Shown here piece after piece: positions 7,616 to 18,401 of a stretch of 64,000 bases of DNA. This stretch comes from Rathayibacter sp. VKM Ac-2879 (GTDB taxonomy: Bacteria > Actinomycetota > Actinomycetes > Actinomycetales > Microbacteriaceae), in contig NZ_JADKSO010000004.1 of assembly GCF_015351245.1 (NCBI RefSeq), forward strand, positions 124,001 through 188,000, written 5' to 3'. Each line of letters opens with the position of its first letter. The first letter of the stretch is position 1. The position numbers and the translations under genes were made by a program. Under the pieces are notes generated by a model that did not search any database, was not told the origin of the DNA, and worked only from the letters and a program-made list of their open reading frames with translations.

Positions 7616-8167
7616 GTGGAAGCAGCCGACATCGCCGACGACATCACCGAGGTCCTCTACACCGAGTCACAGATCCACGAACGGATCCGCGACCTGGCGC
7701 GCGCCATCGAGCGCGACTACGCGGGCGAGAACCTGCTCATCGTGGGCGTCCTCCGCGGTGCCGTCATGGTCATGGCCGACCTCGCGCGCGAGCTCAAGCT
7801 CGACGTCGTGATGGACTGGATGGCCGTCTCCTCCTACGGCAGCAGCACCAAGTCCTCCGGCGTCGTGCGGATCTTGAAAGACCTCGACACTGACATCACC
7901 GACCGCAAGGTGCTGATCGTCGAGGACATCATCGACTCGGGTCTGACGCTCTCGTGGTTGCAGGGCAACCTGCGCAGTCGCGGCGCGGAGTCGGTCGAGA
8001 TCTGTGCGCTGTTCCGCAAGCCCCGCGCGGCGAAGGTCGAGGTCGACGTCGCCTACGTGGGCTTCGACATCCCCAACGACTTCGTCATCGGCTACGGACT
8101 CGACTACGCCGAGCGCTACCGCAATCTTCGCGATGTCGCGATCCTTGCGCCCCACGTCTACGAGTAG
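7616..8167 (+). CDS. hpt: Hypoxanthine phosphoribosyltransferase
   Basis: Purine salvage enzyme, 183 residues, transferring ribose-5-phosphate from PRPP to hypoxanthine or guanine. The PRPP-binding loop VLIVEDIIDSGLTL is present, as are the GVLRGA loop near the N-terminus and the late VGYGLDYAE-like segment (here IGYGLDYAERYRNL). The start is GTG 7616, in a leaderless context. It sits between tilS and ftsH as in most actinobacteria, but four genes have been placed between it and ftsH. Confidence 0.96.
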   Translation: MEAADIADDITEVLYTESQIHERIRDLARAIERDYAGENLLIVGVLRGAVMVMADLARELKLDVVMDWMAVSSYGSSTKSSGVVRILKDLDTDITDRKVLIVEDIIDSGLTLSWLQGNLRSRGAESVEICALFRKPRAAKVEVDVAYVGFDIPNDFVIGYGLDYAERYRNLRDVAILAPHVYE

Positions 8168-9197
8168 TCGCGCCGACGCGGCCCAGGAGAGCCTCGAGCG
8201 CTTCTTCGCCGCCCCGGTGCTGGGCTACCACATGAGCTACCCGACGTCGCTGCGCGCCGATCTCGAGTTCAACTACTGGTGGCTCGCTCACGCGATCGAC
8301 GCTGCGGTGGACGCCTTCGAGCGCACGGGAGACGAGGCGCACCTCGAGCGGGCGCGGCGCGTGCATCGCGCGATCCGCCTCCGTAACGGCGGCCGCCTGG
8401 TCAACGGCTACTTCGACGACATGATGTGGCTCGGAGGCGCGCTCGCGCGGCTCGGCGAGGCCACGGGCGACGGCCGCTGGCTCGATCGTGCCGACCGGTT
8501 GTGGCGCTTCGCCGTCGAGCGCGGCTGGAACGTCCGTCACGGCGCGAGTCTGGCCTGGCGCCGCCGCCAGCTCGACTACAAGAACGCGCCCGCGAACGGC
8601 CCGTTCGCGATCCTCGGGGCGCGGCTCGAGCGTCTCCGCCCCGACGGGCGCGAGGAGCTCGCGCGCACGGCGTTCGACTGGATGCACGTGCGGCTGCGCG
8701 ACGACGCCTCCGGCTTCGTCGCCGACGGCATCGGCCGCGAGGGAGGCTCGGAGCGGGACGACTGGGCCTTCAGTTACAACCACGGCGTCTACATCGGCGC
8801 CGCACTGGCGCTGCACCGGCTCCGTCCGGATCCGCGTCTCGTCGCCCACGCCTCCCTCACGGCGCTCGACCTGCTCGACCGTCTCGCCCCCGAGGGGGTC
8901 TTCGTGGAGCAGGGCGCGGGCGATGGTGCGCTCTTCGGAGGCATCGCCTACCGCCACCTCGTCGACCTCGCTCTCGACGCCGACACCGAACCGAAGGTGA
9001 GTGGACGCCTCCGCGCCTTCGTCTCGGGCAGCGTCGACACGCTCTGGAGCACGAGCGAGCGGCGTGGACTGCTGCTCGCAGGGCCGCGCTGGGATGCGCC
9101 TCCGCGCCTGCCCGCGACTCTCTCAGCCGAGCTCGGAGCCGTGCTGGCGACCGAGGCGGCCGCGGCGCTGGAGCGGTGCCGGAGCACGTCAGACTGA
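8133..9197 (+). CDS. Glycoside hydrolase family 76-like protein
   Basis: A 354-residue (alpha/alpha)6-barrel-type protein. GYFDDMMWLGGAL carries the Asp-Asp pair that is catalytic in GH76 endo-alpha-1,6-mannanases, and YNHGVYIGAAL is a further family segment. GH76 enzymes act on alpha-1,6-mannan of yeast walls or actinobacterial lipomannan. No signal peptide is visible, so the protein may be cytoplasmic or exported without a signal. The ATG at 8133 is the last plausible start before the conserved part and overlaps hpt by 35 bp; a later start is possible. It is not part of the usual tilS-hpt-ftsH neighbourhood. Confidence 0.8.
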   Translation: MSRSLRPTSTSSRADAAQESLERFFAAPVLGYHMSYPTSLRADLEFNYWWLAHAIDAAVDAFERTGDEAHLERARRVHRAIRLRNGGRLVNGYFDDMMWLGGALARLGEATGDGRWLDRADRLWRFAVERGWNVRHGASLAWRRRQLDYKNAPANGPFAILGARLERLRPDGREELARTAFDWMHVRLRDDASGFVADGIGREGGSERDDWAFSYNHGVYIGAALALHRLRPDPRLVAHASLTALDLLDRLAPEGVFVEQGAGDGALFGGIAYRHLVDLALDADTEPKVSGRLRAFVSGSVDTLWSTSERRGLLLAGPRWDAPPRLPATLSAELGAVLATEAAAALERCRSTSD

Positions 9198-9201
9198 GGG
9201 G

Positions 9202-10188
9202 GTGAGAGTCGAGCCCGCACCACGCACCGTCGCCGTCGTCGTCAACCCGAGCAAGTTCGACGACGTGCAGACGGCGGAGGACGTGGTCGCCCGCCTCGCG
9301 CGCCGCCACGGGTGGAACGAGCCGCTCTGGTTCGAGACGAGCCCCCACGACTCCGGGGTCGAGGCGGCACGGGCCGCTCTCGAGGCGGAGCCCGACCTCG
9401 TCTGCGCGATGGGAGGCGACGGCACCGTCCGCGCCGTCGCCGCTGTCCTGCGCGGCACGTCCGTCCCCTACGGCCTGCTGCCCAGCGGGACGGGCAACCT
9501 GCTGGCACGCAACCTCGGACTGCCATTGGGCTCGCTCGCCGACGCGGTCGAGATCGCTCTGCTCGGCCAGGATCGTGCGATCGACGTCGGGACGGCGACG
9601 TTCGACGACGGCGAGGAGCGCATCTTCATGGTGATGGGCGGCGTGGGGTTGGACGCCGAGATCATGGACAAGACCGATGACGAGCTGAAGAAGCGCGTCG
9701 GCTGGGGCGCCTACTTCGCTGCCGGCGCGGCTCCGGCGATGTTCATGTCGGGCTTCGAGGTCTCGCTGCGGATCGACGGGGTCGCGGAGGCGCCGACGCG
9801 CGCGCTCATGGTGCTCGCCTGTAATTGCAGCTCGGTCGTGGCCAACATCGAACTCGCCGCGGGGGCGGTGCTCGACGACGGCGACCTGGAGCTCGTGCTG
9901 TTGCGCCGTCGCTTCGGGCTCGCGCTCGACGTGGCGACGGGCAACCGCAACGGGCTCGCCTCGTTGCGACAGTGGCCGGGCCGCGAGTTCTCGTTCGAGC
10001 TGGACCAGGCGGTGCTCGCCGAGCTCGACGGGGATCCGATCGGTCGGACCACCTCGGGACGCTTCGGCGTGGATCCGGGGGCGCTCCTCGTGCGGCTTCC
10101 GGTGCCGACTCCGCGGAGCCCGGGCCTGACGCCGTCCGACTCCCTGGTGGTCGACACCACCGAGATTGCGACGATTCTCGACCGCTGA
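9202..10188 (+). CDS. Diacylglycerol kinase family lipid kinase
   Basis: A 328-residue protein of the DagK/YegS/BmrU lipid-kinase family. The nucleotide-binding segment AMGGDGTVRAVA is intact and is followed by LLPSGTGNLLARNLGLP; a C-terminal beta-sandwich domain completes it. It probably phosphorylates diacylglycerol or a related lipid at the membrane. The GTG at 9202 gives the family N-terminus (VAVVVNPSK). It begins 4 nt after the GH76 gene, so the two may be co-transcribed; a shared substrate, for example a mannosylated lipid, is only a guess. Confidence 0.88.
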   Translation: MRVEPAPRTVAVVVNPSKFDDVQTAEDVVARLARRHGWNEPLWFETSPHDSGVEAARAALEAEPDLVCAMGGDGTVRAVAAVLRGTSVPYGLLPSGTGNLLARNLGLPLGSLADAVEIALLGQDRAIDVGTATFDDGEERIFMVMGGVGLDAEIMDKTDDELKKRVGWGAYFAAGAAPAMFMSGFEVSLRIDGVAEAPTRALMVLACNCSSVVANIELAAGAVLDDGDLELVLLRRRFGLALDVATGNRNGLASLRQWPGREFSFELDQAVLAELDGDPIGRTTSGRFGVDPGALLVRLPVPTPRSPGLTPSDSLVVDTTEIATILDR

Positions 10189-10205
10189 GCGCTTGCGGAT
10201 CTTTC

Positions 10206-10237
10206 TTTACGGACGTAAGTTATCTGACGAACGTAAA
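10206..10237. promoter_or_regulatory. Probable TetR operator and promoter
   Basis: TTTACG (10206-10211) and CGTAAA (10232-10237) form an inverted repeat with 20 nt between them, and the left half also contains TTACG-GA-CGTAA. A -10-like TTATCT (10220-10225) lies inside. The AT-rich patch stands out from its surroundings and precedes the TetR gene. Confidence 0.6.
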
Positions 10238-10273
10238 AAAGCGGTGCGACGAGCGCCGAGAGACGAGGACGAC

Positions 10274-10870
10274 GTGACCGATCCGCGACAGGCCCGCTCG
10301 CGCGACGCGCTGCTCGCGGCGATCACGATCGCGCTCGACCGCCCCGGCGACGAGCAGCCCTCGATCACCGAGCTCTGCGGCGCCGCAGGCGTCAGCCGGC
10401 CGACCTTCTACCAACATTTCGGCGACGTCCCGTCACTCATCGAAGCCGCCGCGATCGAGCGGATGCACGCCCTCTTCGCGGCCGTCGCCCCGCCCACGCC
10501 GGACGAGCACTGGGAGGGAACGGTGCCGGACGTCGTCCGCGGACTGCTCGAGGGCCTCCGCGTGCACGCCGACTTCTACCGCCGGGTGTTCAGCGGAGGC
10601 ACCGCCCGCTCGGTGCAGGAGGCGGTCGTCGCGTTCCTCGCCCAGCGTCTCCTCACCTTCTCGCCACTGGCCGCGCGCGTGCCGGCCGGAGGCGATCGCG
10701 CGCGCGTCGAGCGCTTCGCCACCTTCCTCGCCGCCGGCACGACCTGGCTCGTCGTCGGCTGGCTGCTCGAAGGCGATGCCCGCCGTTCGGTCGCCGAGGC
10801 CGCCGGCGACATCGCCGAGCTCCTCGTCACGGGAGTCGCCTCGGAGCGCCTCGCCGCCTTGCACTCCTGA
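10274..10870 (+). CDS. TetR-family transcriptional regulator
   Basis: A 198-residue repressor. The N-terminal helix-turn-helix is visible (SITELCGAAGVSRPTFYQHF), and the C-terminal ligand domain is diverse. The GTG at 10274 gives a normal TetR N-terminus (TDPRQARSRDALL). A dyad with AT-rich arms lies 37-68 nt upstream. The next gene, 25 nt downstream, is a YhgE/Pip membrane protein; TetR-YhgE pairs are common, so it probably controls that gene and itself. The ligand is unknown. Confidence 0.9.
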   Translation: MTDPRQARSRDALLAAITIALDRPGDEQPSITELCGAAGVSRPTFYQHFGDVPSLIEAAAIERMHALFAAVAPPTPDEHWEGTVPDVVRGLLEGLRVHADFYRRVFSGGTARSVQEAVVAFLAQRLLTFSPLAARVPAGGDRARVERFATFLAAGTTWLVVGWLLEGDARRSVAEAAGDIAELLVTGVASERLAALHS

Positions 10871-10895
10871 CCTCCACCCCTCCTCGAGAAGGACC

Positions 10896-13298
10896 ATGAC
10901 CACCTCGCCCCTCCGCCGCGCCCTGCGCCGTGTGAACCCCCGTCTCCTCGTCGTCTTCGCGGCGATCGCCCTCATCCCGCTGATCTACGCGGGCCTCCTG
11001 ACCTCGGCGAACCTCGATCCGACCCACCACCTCGACACCGTCCCGGCGGCGCTCGTCGACGAGGACACCGGCGCGACCGCTTCCGACGGTTCGGCGCTCG
11101 CTCTCGGGCACGACCTGGCCGACGAGCTCACCTCGAACACGTCGGGCTCGAACTTCGCGTGGCACACGACCGGGGCCGACGAGGCGGCGAGCGAACTCGC
11201 CTCCGGCGCGGTCTACGCCGTGCTCACCGTGCCCGCTGACTTCTCGGCCGATGTCGCGTCGATCGGAGGCGACGACCCGTCCGCCGCCGCGACCGCGAAG
11301 CTCTCGATCGAGACGAACGACGGAGCCAACCTCATCGTCGGCTCGATCGCGAACACCGTGGGCACCTCGGTCACGCAGGCCGTCGAGAAGAAGGTGGGCG
11401 AGAAGTACCTCTCGTCGATCTACCTCGGCTTCACCGAGCTGCACGCGAAGCTCGAGCAGGCATCCGACGGCGCGAGCCAGCTCGCCGAGGGGGCCGGACG
11501 GGCGGCCGACGGCTCCTCCGAGCTGGTCGTCGGGCTGACGCAGTTGCAGGACGGCTCGGCTCGGCTCGCGGACGGCGCCGATGCGCTGCGCGCGGGCGCC
11601 GACTCGGCCGCGAGCGGCGCGGCGGCGCTCTCGTCCGGATTGCAGAAGCTCGACGACGGCGCCTCGCAGCTGCCGGCGAAGGCGGACGAGCTCGCGAGCG
11701 GTGCGCAGAAAGTCGCGGCGGGTGCCCAGCAGCTCGACTCCGGTGCCGCGGGGCTCGCCTCGGGCGCCTCCGACCTGGCCGCGGGAACCTCCTCGCTCAG
11801 TACGGGCGCGACCACGGCGGCGACGGGAGCTGCGGCGGTCTCGAAGGGCGCAGGCACGGTGTCGGGCGGCGCGGAGGAGGCGCTCACGGCCGCTCGGCAG
11901 CTCGCCTCAGGAGGCGCCTCGCTCGCGTCGGCGACCCCCACGCTCGCCGCCGGCTCGGCGGCAGTCGACTCCGCTCTCTCCTCCCTCCTGACCCGCTACG
12001 ACTCGATGAACGATGCCGAGCGGCGGACGGAGTTGACGGCGATCGAGAGGGCGGCGGCGGCCGTCTCGACCGGAGCGGCCGACGCCGACCACGGGGCGCA
12101 CGCCCTCGACGCGGGCACGAAGGCCCTGGTCGGCGACTCCGACCACGGCCTCACGGCGCTCGCCGCGGGCGCGGCGCAGCTGGCCGGCGGAGCCGCCGAG
12201 CTCTCGAACGGAGCCGGCACTCTCGCGAGCGGCGCGGCGGCGGTCGACACAGGCGCGCAGGCGCTGTCGTCCGGCGCGACGACGCTGGCGAGTGGCGCCT
12301 CCTCGCTCGACGCCGGCGCCGCCGGCCTCTCTAGCGGAGTCGACGCGCTGGTCGACGGGGTCGGCCCGCTCTCCGGCGGCATCGCCGACGCGGACTCCGG
12401 CGCCTCGCGTCTCGCCTCCGGAACGGCCGACCTCGCCTCGGGCGCCGACACACTCGCCGCCGGAGCAGCCTCCGCCTCCTCCGGGACGGCCGCCGCCGAG
12501 AGCGGCTCGGAGCGCCTCGCCGGCGGGATCGAGTCCCTCCGCTCGGGCTCGTCGACCCTGGGCGCCTCGCTCGCCGACGGGGCGAAGCAGATACCCAGCT
12601 ACACCTCCGCGCAGGCCTCCGCTCTCAGCGCGGTCGCCGCCGCCCCCGTCGGTCTCGACGCCGAGAGGCTGAACCGGGTCCCGTCGTACGGCTATGGCCT
12701 CGCCCCCTACTTCATGGCGCTCGCGCTCTGGGTCGGCGCGCTCGCCTTCTACCTGATGAGCGCGCCGCTGAACGCCCGCCTCCTGGCCGGGCGCCGCCCG
12801 GCCTGGGTGATCGCGCTGCGAAGCTACCTGCCCGGCGCGTTGATGGCCGTCGCGCAGGGCGTGCTTGCGGCGCTCGTGATCCGCTTCGGGGTCGGCGTCG
12901 AGGCGACGAATCTGCCGGGGCTGATCGGCATCGCGGTGCTCACGAGCCTGACGTTCGTGGCCGTCAACCAGGCGCTGATCGCTCTGCTGGACGCCCCGGG
13001 CCGCTTCCTCGCGTTGCTCATGATCGTGCTGCAGCTTTCCTCGGCCGGGGGCACCTACCCGGTCGAGACGGCGCCCGCCTTCTTCCAGGCCCTCCACGGG
13101 GTGCTGCCGCTGACCGGCACGGTGGAGGCGTTCCGCTCGCTCATCGCGGGCGGCAGCATCGGCGTCGCGCACGCCGTGCTCGTGCTGCTGCTCTGGCTGG
13201 CCGGCGCTCTCGCGGTGACCGTGCTGGCAGCGGGCCGCCGCCGTCGCCGCGGCCTGGCCCCGGCCCTCCCCGACCCGGAGCCGCTGCTCCCCGCGTGA
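10896..13298 (+). CDS. YhgE/Pip-domain membrane protein with long ASGA-type repeat region
   Basis: An 800-residue membrane protein. One N-terminal transmembrane helix (about 16-35) is followed by a large extracytoplasmic region and a C-terminal multi-helix membrane domain (from about 610), the ABC-2-like layout of phage-infection proteins. From about residue 185 to 590 it repeats an 11- to 14-residue unit of the type xLxxGAxxLASGA dozens of times, which should form a long helical rod. An ATG with AGAAGGA upstream sets the start. YhgE relatives include type VII-associated EsaA and the phage receptor Pip; some are linked to export of small compounds or proteins. Its TetR partner lies upstream; function is unproven. 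Confidence 0.88.
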   Translation: MTTSPLRRALRRVNPRLLVVFAAIALIPLIYAGLLTSANLDPTHHLDTVPAALVDEDTGATASDGSALALGHDLADELTSNTSGSNFAWHTTGADEAASELASGAVYAVLTVPADFSADVASIGGDDPSAAATAKLSIETNDGANLIVGSIANTVGTSVTQAVEKKVGEKYLSSIYLGFTELHAKLEQASDGASQLAEGAGRAADGSSELVVGLTQLQDGSARLADGADALRAGADSAASGAAALSSGLQKLDDGASQLPAKADELASGAQKVAAGAQQLDSGAAGLASGASDLAAGTSSLSTGATTAATGAAAVSKGAGTVSGGAEEALTAARQLASGGASLASATPTLAAGSAAVDSALSSLLTRYDSMNDAERRTELTAIERAAAAVSTGAADADHGAHALDAGTKALVGDSDHGLTALAAGAAQLAGGAAELSNGAGTLASGAAAVDTGAQALSSGATTLASGASSLDAGAAGLSSGVDALVDGVGPLSGGIADADSGASRLASGTADLASGADTLAAGAASASSGTAAAESGSERLAGGIESLRSGSSTLGASLADGAKQIPSYTSAQASALSAVAAAPVGLDAERLNRVPSYGYGLAPYFMALALWVGALAFYLMSAPLNARLLAGRRPAWVIALRSYLPGALMAVAQGVLAALVIRFGVGVEATNLPGLIGIAVLTSLTFVAVNQALIALLDAPGRFLALLMIVLQLSSAGGTYPVETAPAFFQALHGVLPLTGTVEAFRSLIAGGSIGVAHAVLVLLLWLAGALAVTVLAAGRRRRRGLAPALPDPEPLLPA

Positions 13299-13420
13299 CG
13301 GCCGTTTTCGGCGGGCGCGTGCCTCTCGATGTCAAGGAACGCGCCAGAGGGCCGCACGGTCGGAGGTGGCGCAGGCTCAGCCCACGGCGAACGCGTGGCC
13401 GGTGCCCAGAGTGCGAGAGG

Positions 13421-13426
13421 TAGCCT
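13421..13426 (+). promoter_or_regulatory. Candidate -10 box of ftsH
   Basis: TAGCCT at 13421-13426 would start transcription near 13433, giving a leader of about 47 nt. The rest of the gap after the YhgE gene (13299-13420) shows no gene. Confidence 0.4.
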
Positions 13427-13479
13427 GACTCTCACATTTCCTCGTCAGAAAGGTGCCGGGTGTCGCACCCGCAACATTC

Positions 13480-15492
<2,013 letters not shown>

Positions 15493-15499
15493 CGCGCTC

Positions 15500-16090
15500 G
15501 TGCCTGTCGACACGGCGCGCATCGAGGCGGCGGTCGTCGAGCTGCTCGCGGCCATCGGGGAGGACCCGGGCCGCGAGGGCCTCGCCGACACTCCGCGGCG
15601 TTTCGCGGAGTCGTACGTCGAGTTCTTCGGCGACTTCGACGTCGACCCCGCGGCTCTCCTCGCCGAGACCTTCGCCGTCGTCGAGGGCGAGGCCTCGGCA
15701 CCGCTCGAGCAGACGGTGATCGTGCGAGACCTCGCGTTCCGCTCCGTCTGTGAGCACCACCTTCTGCCGTTCGTCGGCGTCGCGCACATCGCCTACCGGC
15801 CGCGCGAGCGCGTGGTCGGTCTCGGACGCCTCCCGCGCGTCGTCGAGGCCGTCGCCTCGCGCCCGCAACTGCAGGAGCGGCTGACCGAGCAGGTCGCGGA
15901 CGTGCTCGACGAGGGGCTCGCTCCCGAGGGAGTCCTCGTCGTCGTCGACGCGGAGCACGGCTGCGTCCGGATGCGCGGCCCGCGCCAGCGGGGCAGCTCG
16001 ACCGTCACGATCGCCGCCCGCGGCACCCTGGCCGAGCCCGCCGCCCGTGCCGAGATCATCGCGCTGATCGGCGCCATCCGAGGGGAGTGA
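15500..16090 (+). CDS. folE: GTP cyclohydrolase I
   Basis: First enzyme of tetrahydrofolate synthesis, converting GTP to 7,8-dihydroneopterin triphosphate; 196 residues. The zinc site and signature are visible in SVCEHHLLPFVG, and EHGCVRMRGPR contains the second conserved Cys region. Start is GTG 15500, 7 nt after the ftsH stop. The genes folP, folB and folK follow with overlaps, so the operon covers most of the pathway. Confidence 0.97.
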   Translation: MPVDTARIEAAVVELLAAIGEDPGREGLADTPRRFAESYVEFFGDFDVDPAALLAETFAVVEGEASAPLEQTVIVRDLAFRSVCEHHLLPFVGVAHIAYRPRERVVGLGRLPRVVEAVASRPQLQERLTEQVADVLDEGLAPEGVLVVVDAEHGCVRMRGPRQRGSSTVTIAARGTLAEPAARAEIIALIGAIRGE

Positions 16091-16091
16091 C

Positions 16092-16952
16092 GTGAGCCCC
16101 TCCGTCGCGGACCTCACGCCGAGCGGTCGCGCCGCGCTCCTCGGGATCCTCAACGTCACCCCGGACTCGTTCAGCGACGGCGGCCGCTGGCTCTCGGTCG
16201 ATGATGCCGTGCGGCACGGCCTCGAGATGACGCGCGCGGTGGGCGAGGGCCCCGCCTCCTTCGGCGCCGACCTCATCGACGTGGGCGGCGAGTCGACCCG
16301 CCCCGGGGCGGCGCGCGTCGATACCGCGTCCGAGCAGGGCCGGGTGCTGCCCGTCGTGCGGGCGCTCGCGTCCCAGGGTGTGCGGGTCAGCATCGACACG
16401 ATGAGCGCGGCGACGGCCGAGGCTGCGCTCGACGCAGGGGCTGTCGTCGTCAACGACGTGTCGGGCGGACTCGCCGACCCGGCGATGCTGCCGCTCGTCG
16501 CCGAGCGCGGGGCCGTCTACATCGCGATGCACTGGCGGGGCCACAGCGCCGACATGAACGCGCTCGCCTCCTACCGGGACGTGGTCGCGGAGGTGCGCAG
16601 CGAGCTCGAGCGGCGCGTCGACGCCGCCCGCGCGGCAGGCATCCGCGACGATCGCCTCCTGCTCGACCCCGGCCTCGGCTTCGCCAAGGCAGGGGAGCAT
16701 GACTGGGCCCTGCTCGCCCGCCTTGACGCGCTCGCCTCCCTCGGCTTCCCCCTGCTCGTCGGACACTCGCGCAAGCGATTCCTGGCCCCGTTCGCTCCCG
16801 CTGGAGCTCCCGCGGCGGAGCGCGATGAGGTCTCGGCGATGCTGAGCCTCGTCGCCGCGGAGCGCGGCGCGTGGGGCGTCCGCGTGCACGATGTCCGCTC
16901 GTCCGCGCGGGCCCTCGCGCTCGCCGCCCGACTCCAGGAGGAGACCCCGTGA
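16092..16952 (+). CDS. folP: Dihydropteroate synthase
   Basis: Condenses 6-hydroxymethyl-7,8-dihydropterin diphosphate with p-aminobenzoate, the sulfonamide target; 286 residues. It shows ILNVTPDSFSDGG, DVGGESTRPGA, NDVSGG and the late VGHSRKRFL. Start is GTG 16092, one base after folE. Its stop overlaps the start of folB (GTGA). Confidence 0.97.
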   Translation: MSPSVADLTPSGRAALLGILNVTPDSFSDGGRWLSVDDAVRHGLEMTRAVGEGPASFGADLIDVGGESTRPGAARVDTASEQGRVLPVVRALASQGVRVSIDTMSAATAEAALDAGAVVVNDVSGGLADPAMLPLVAERGAVYIAMHWRGHSADMNALASYRDVVAEVRSELERRVDAARAAGIRDDRLLLDPGLGFAKAGEHDWALLARLDALASLGFPLLVGHSRKRFLAPFAPAGAPAAERDEVSAMLSLVAAERGAWGVRVHDVRSSARALALAARLQEETP

Positions 16953-17341
16953 CCGTGCCGGACCCCGCCGCTCTCGCCCTGCGCGACTCGATCACGCTGA
17001 CGGGTCTGCGCGTGCGCGCGCATCACGGCGTCTTCGACTTCGAGCGGGAGAACGGGCAGGACTTCGTGATCGACGCCACCGTCTGGCTCGACACCGCCCC
17101 GGCCGCCGCGGGCGACGCGCTCGCCGAGACCGTGCACTACGGCGAACTCGCCATCGCACTGGCCGACGCCGTGACCCGCGACCCGGTCGACCTCATCGAG
17201 ACGCTCGCCGAACGTCTCGCCACAGTGGCCCTCGGCTTCGCCGCTGCCGACGTGGTGCGGATCACCGTGCACAAGCCCGACGCGCCCATCCCGCTCCCCT
17301 TCGTGGACGTCGCCGTGCAGATCACGAGGGCCAGCGCGTGA
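16949..17341 (+). CDS. folB: Dihydroneopterin aldolase
   Basis: Cleaves 7,8-dihydroneopterin to 6-hydroxymethyl-dihydropterin and glycolaldehyde; 130 residues, typical length. The family segments LRVRAHHGVFDFERENGQ and VHYGELA are present. The GTG start overlaps the folP stop by 4 nt and the stop overlaps folK in the same way. Confidence 0.95.
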   Translation: MTVPDPAALALRDSITLTGLRVRAHHGVFDFERENGQDFVIDATVWLDTAPAAAGDALAETVHYGELAIALADAVTRDPVDLIETLAERLATVALGFAAADVVRITVHKPDAPIPLPFVDVAVQITRASA

Positions 17342-17931
17342 GGCCCCGGCAGCAGCGCCTGCGTCCGGCGCGCCACGTCGTCCTGGCGCTCGGCAGCAAT
17401 CTGGGTGACCGCCTGGCGCATCTGAACGACGCGGTCCGCGCGCTCGCGACGACCCCGGGCCTGCGCATCGACGCGGTCTCGAAGATCGTCGAGTCGCCCG
17501 CGTGGAAGCTCGACGGCGTCGACGAGGAAGCGCCCGCCTACTTCAACGCGGTCGTCGTCGGCTCGACGACGCTCGAGCCGGAGGCGCTGCTCGCGGCGAC
17601 GGCGGCGATCGAGCTCGCGGGCGGTCGCGTCCGTGGCGAGGGCGAGGAGCGCTGGGGCGACCGCACGCTCGACATCGACCTGATCGCGGTCGGAGGCGTC
17701 GTGCGCGACGATCCGCAGCTCACCCTCCCGCACCCGCGCGCCGCCGAGCGCGCATTCGTGCTCGAGCCGTGGCTCGACGTCGAGCCTGCCGGGGTGCTCC
17801 CGGGCGCGGGGCCGATCGCCGTCCTGCGTCGGCGCGCGAGCGATCGGGTCGGCGACCGACCCGAGACGATAGCGTGGCGGCACGCCGACTCCCCGCCGGA
17901 CCGTCCCGACACCGAGAGCAGCCTCCCGTGA
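17338..17931 (+). CDS. folK: 2-amino-4-hydroxy-6-hydroxymethyldihydropteridine diphosphokinase
   Basis: Transfers pyrophosphate from ATP to 6-hydroxymethyl-dihydropterin; 197 residues. Motifs are LALGSNLGDR near the N-terminus and RWGDRTLDIDLIAVG in the middle, the magnesium-binding signature. GTGA overlaps link it to folB and to the DUF3180 gene. Confidence 0.95.
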   Translation: MRPRQQRLRPARHVVLALGSNLGDRLAHLNDAVRALATTPGLRIDAVSKIVESPAWKLDGVDEEAPAYFNAVVVGSTTLEPEALLAATAAIELAGGRVRGEGEERWGDRTLDIDLIAVGGVVRDDPQLTLPHPRAAERAFVLEPWLDVEPAGVLPGAGPIAVLRRRASDRVGDRPETIAWRHADSPPDRPDTESSLP

Positions 17932-18401
17932 AGCGCACACGCCTCAGCACCCTGCTGGGCCTCGGCCTCGCCGGAGCCGCTGCCGGATTCCTCCTCGACC
18001 TGGCCATCGCGGCGGCCGGCCGGCCCGTGCTCGTCCCTCCGCTGACGGTGCCGGTGACGCTCGTCGTCGTCGCCGCGCTCGTGCTCGGCTTCGCGATCCC
18101 GATCCACCGCGCCACCTCGGGCGCCGTCCGTCGGCCGATCGACCCGTTCCGCGCCTTGCGCGTGGTCATCCTCGCCAAGGCGTCGAGCCACGTGGGCGCG
18201 CTCCTCCTCGGCGCCTCGGGAGGCATCCTGGTGTACCTCCTGAGCCGCGCGATCCCTGCTCTCGGCTCCGTATGGCAAGACGTCGCGACGATCGTGGGCT
18301 CCCTCCTCCTGATGGTGGCGGGCCTGGTCGCCGAGCACCTCTGCACGATCCCGCCGAGCGACGACGACGATCACGCGCTGGGCGAGGCGAACCACGCATG
18401 A
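17928..18401 (+). CDS. DUF3180 membrane protein
   Basis: A 157-residue integral membrane protein of the actinobacterial DUF3180 family, almost always found directly after folK. Four hydrophobic helices can be seen (about 8-28, 35-57, 80-105, 112-135), with a short acidic tail. Start GTG 17928 overlaps folK by 4 nt. Function is unknown; translational coupling to the folate operon is all the context offers. Confidence 0.9.
   Translation: MKRTRLSTLLGLGLAGAAAGFLLDLAIAAAGRPVLVPPLTVPVTLVVVAALVLGFAIPIHRATSGAVRRPIDPFRALRVVILAKASSHVGALLLGASGGILVYLLSRAIPALGSVWQDVATIVGSLLLMVAGLVAEHLCTIPPSDDDDHALGEANHA

Noticed and set aside
11440-12560. CRISPR or tandem DNA repeat in the YhgE gene
   Set aside because: The repetition is at protein level with varied codons and no spacers; coding sequence explains it.
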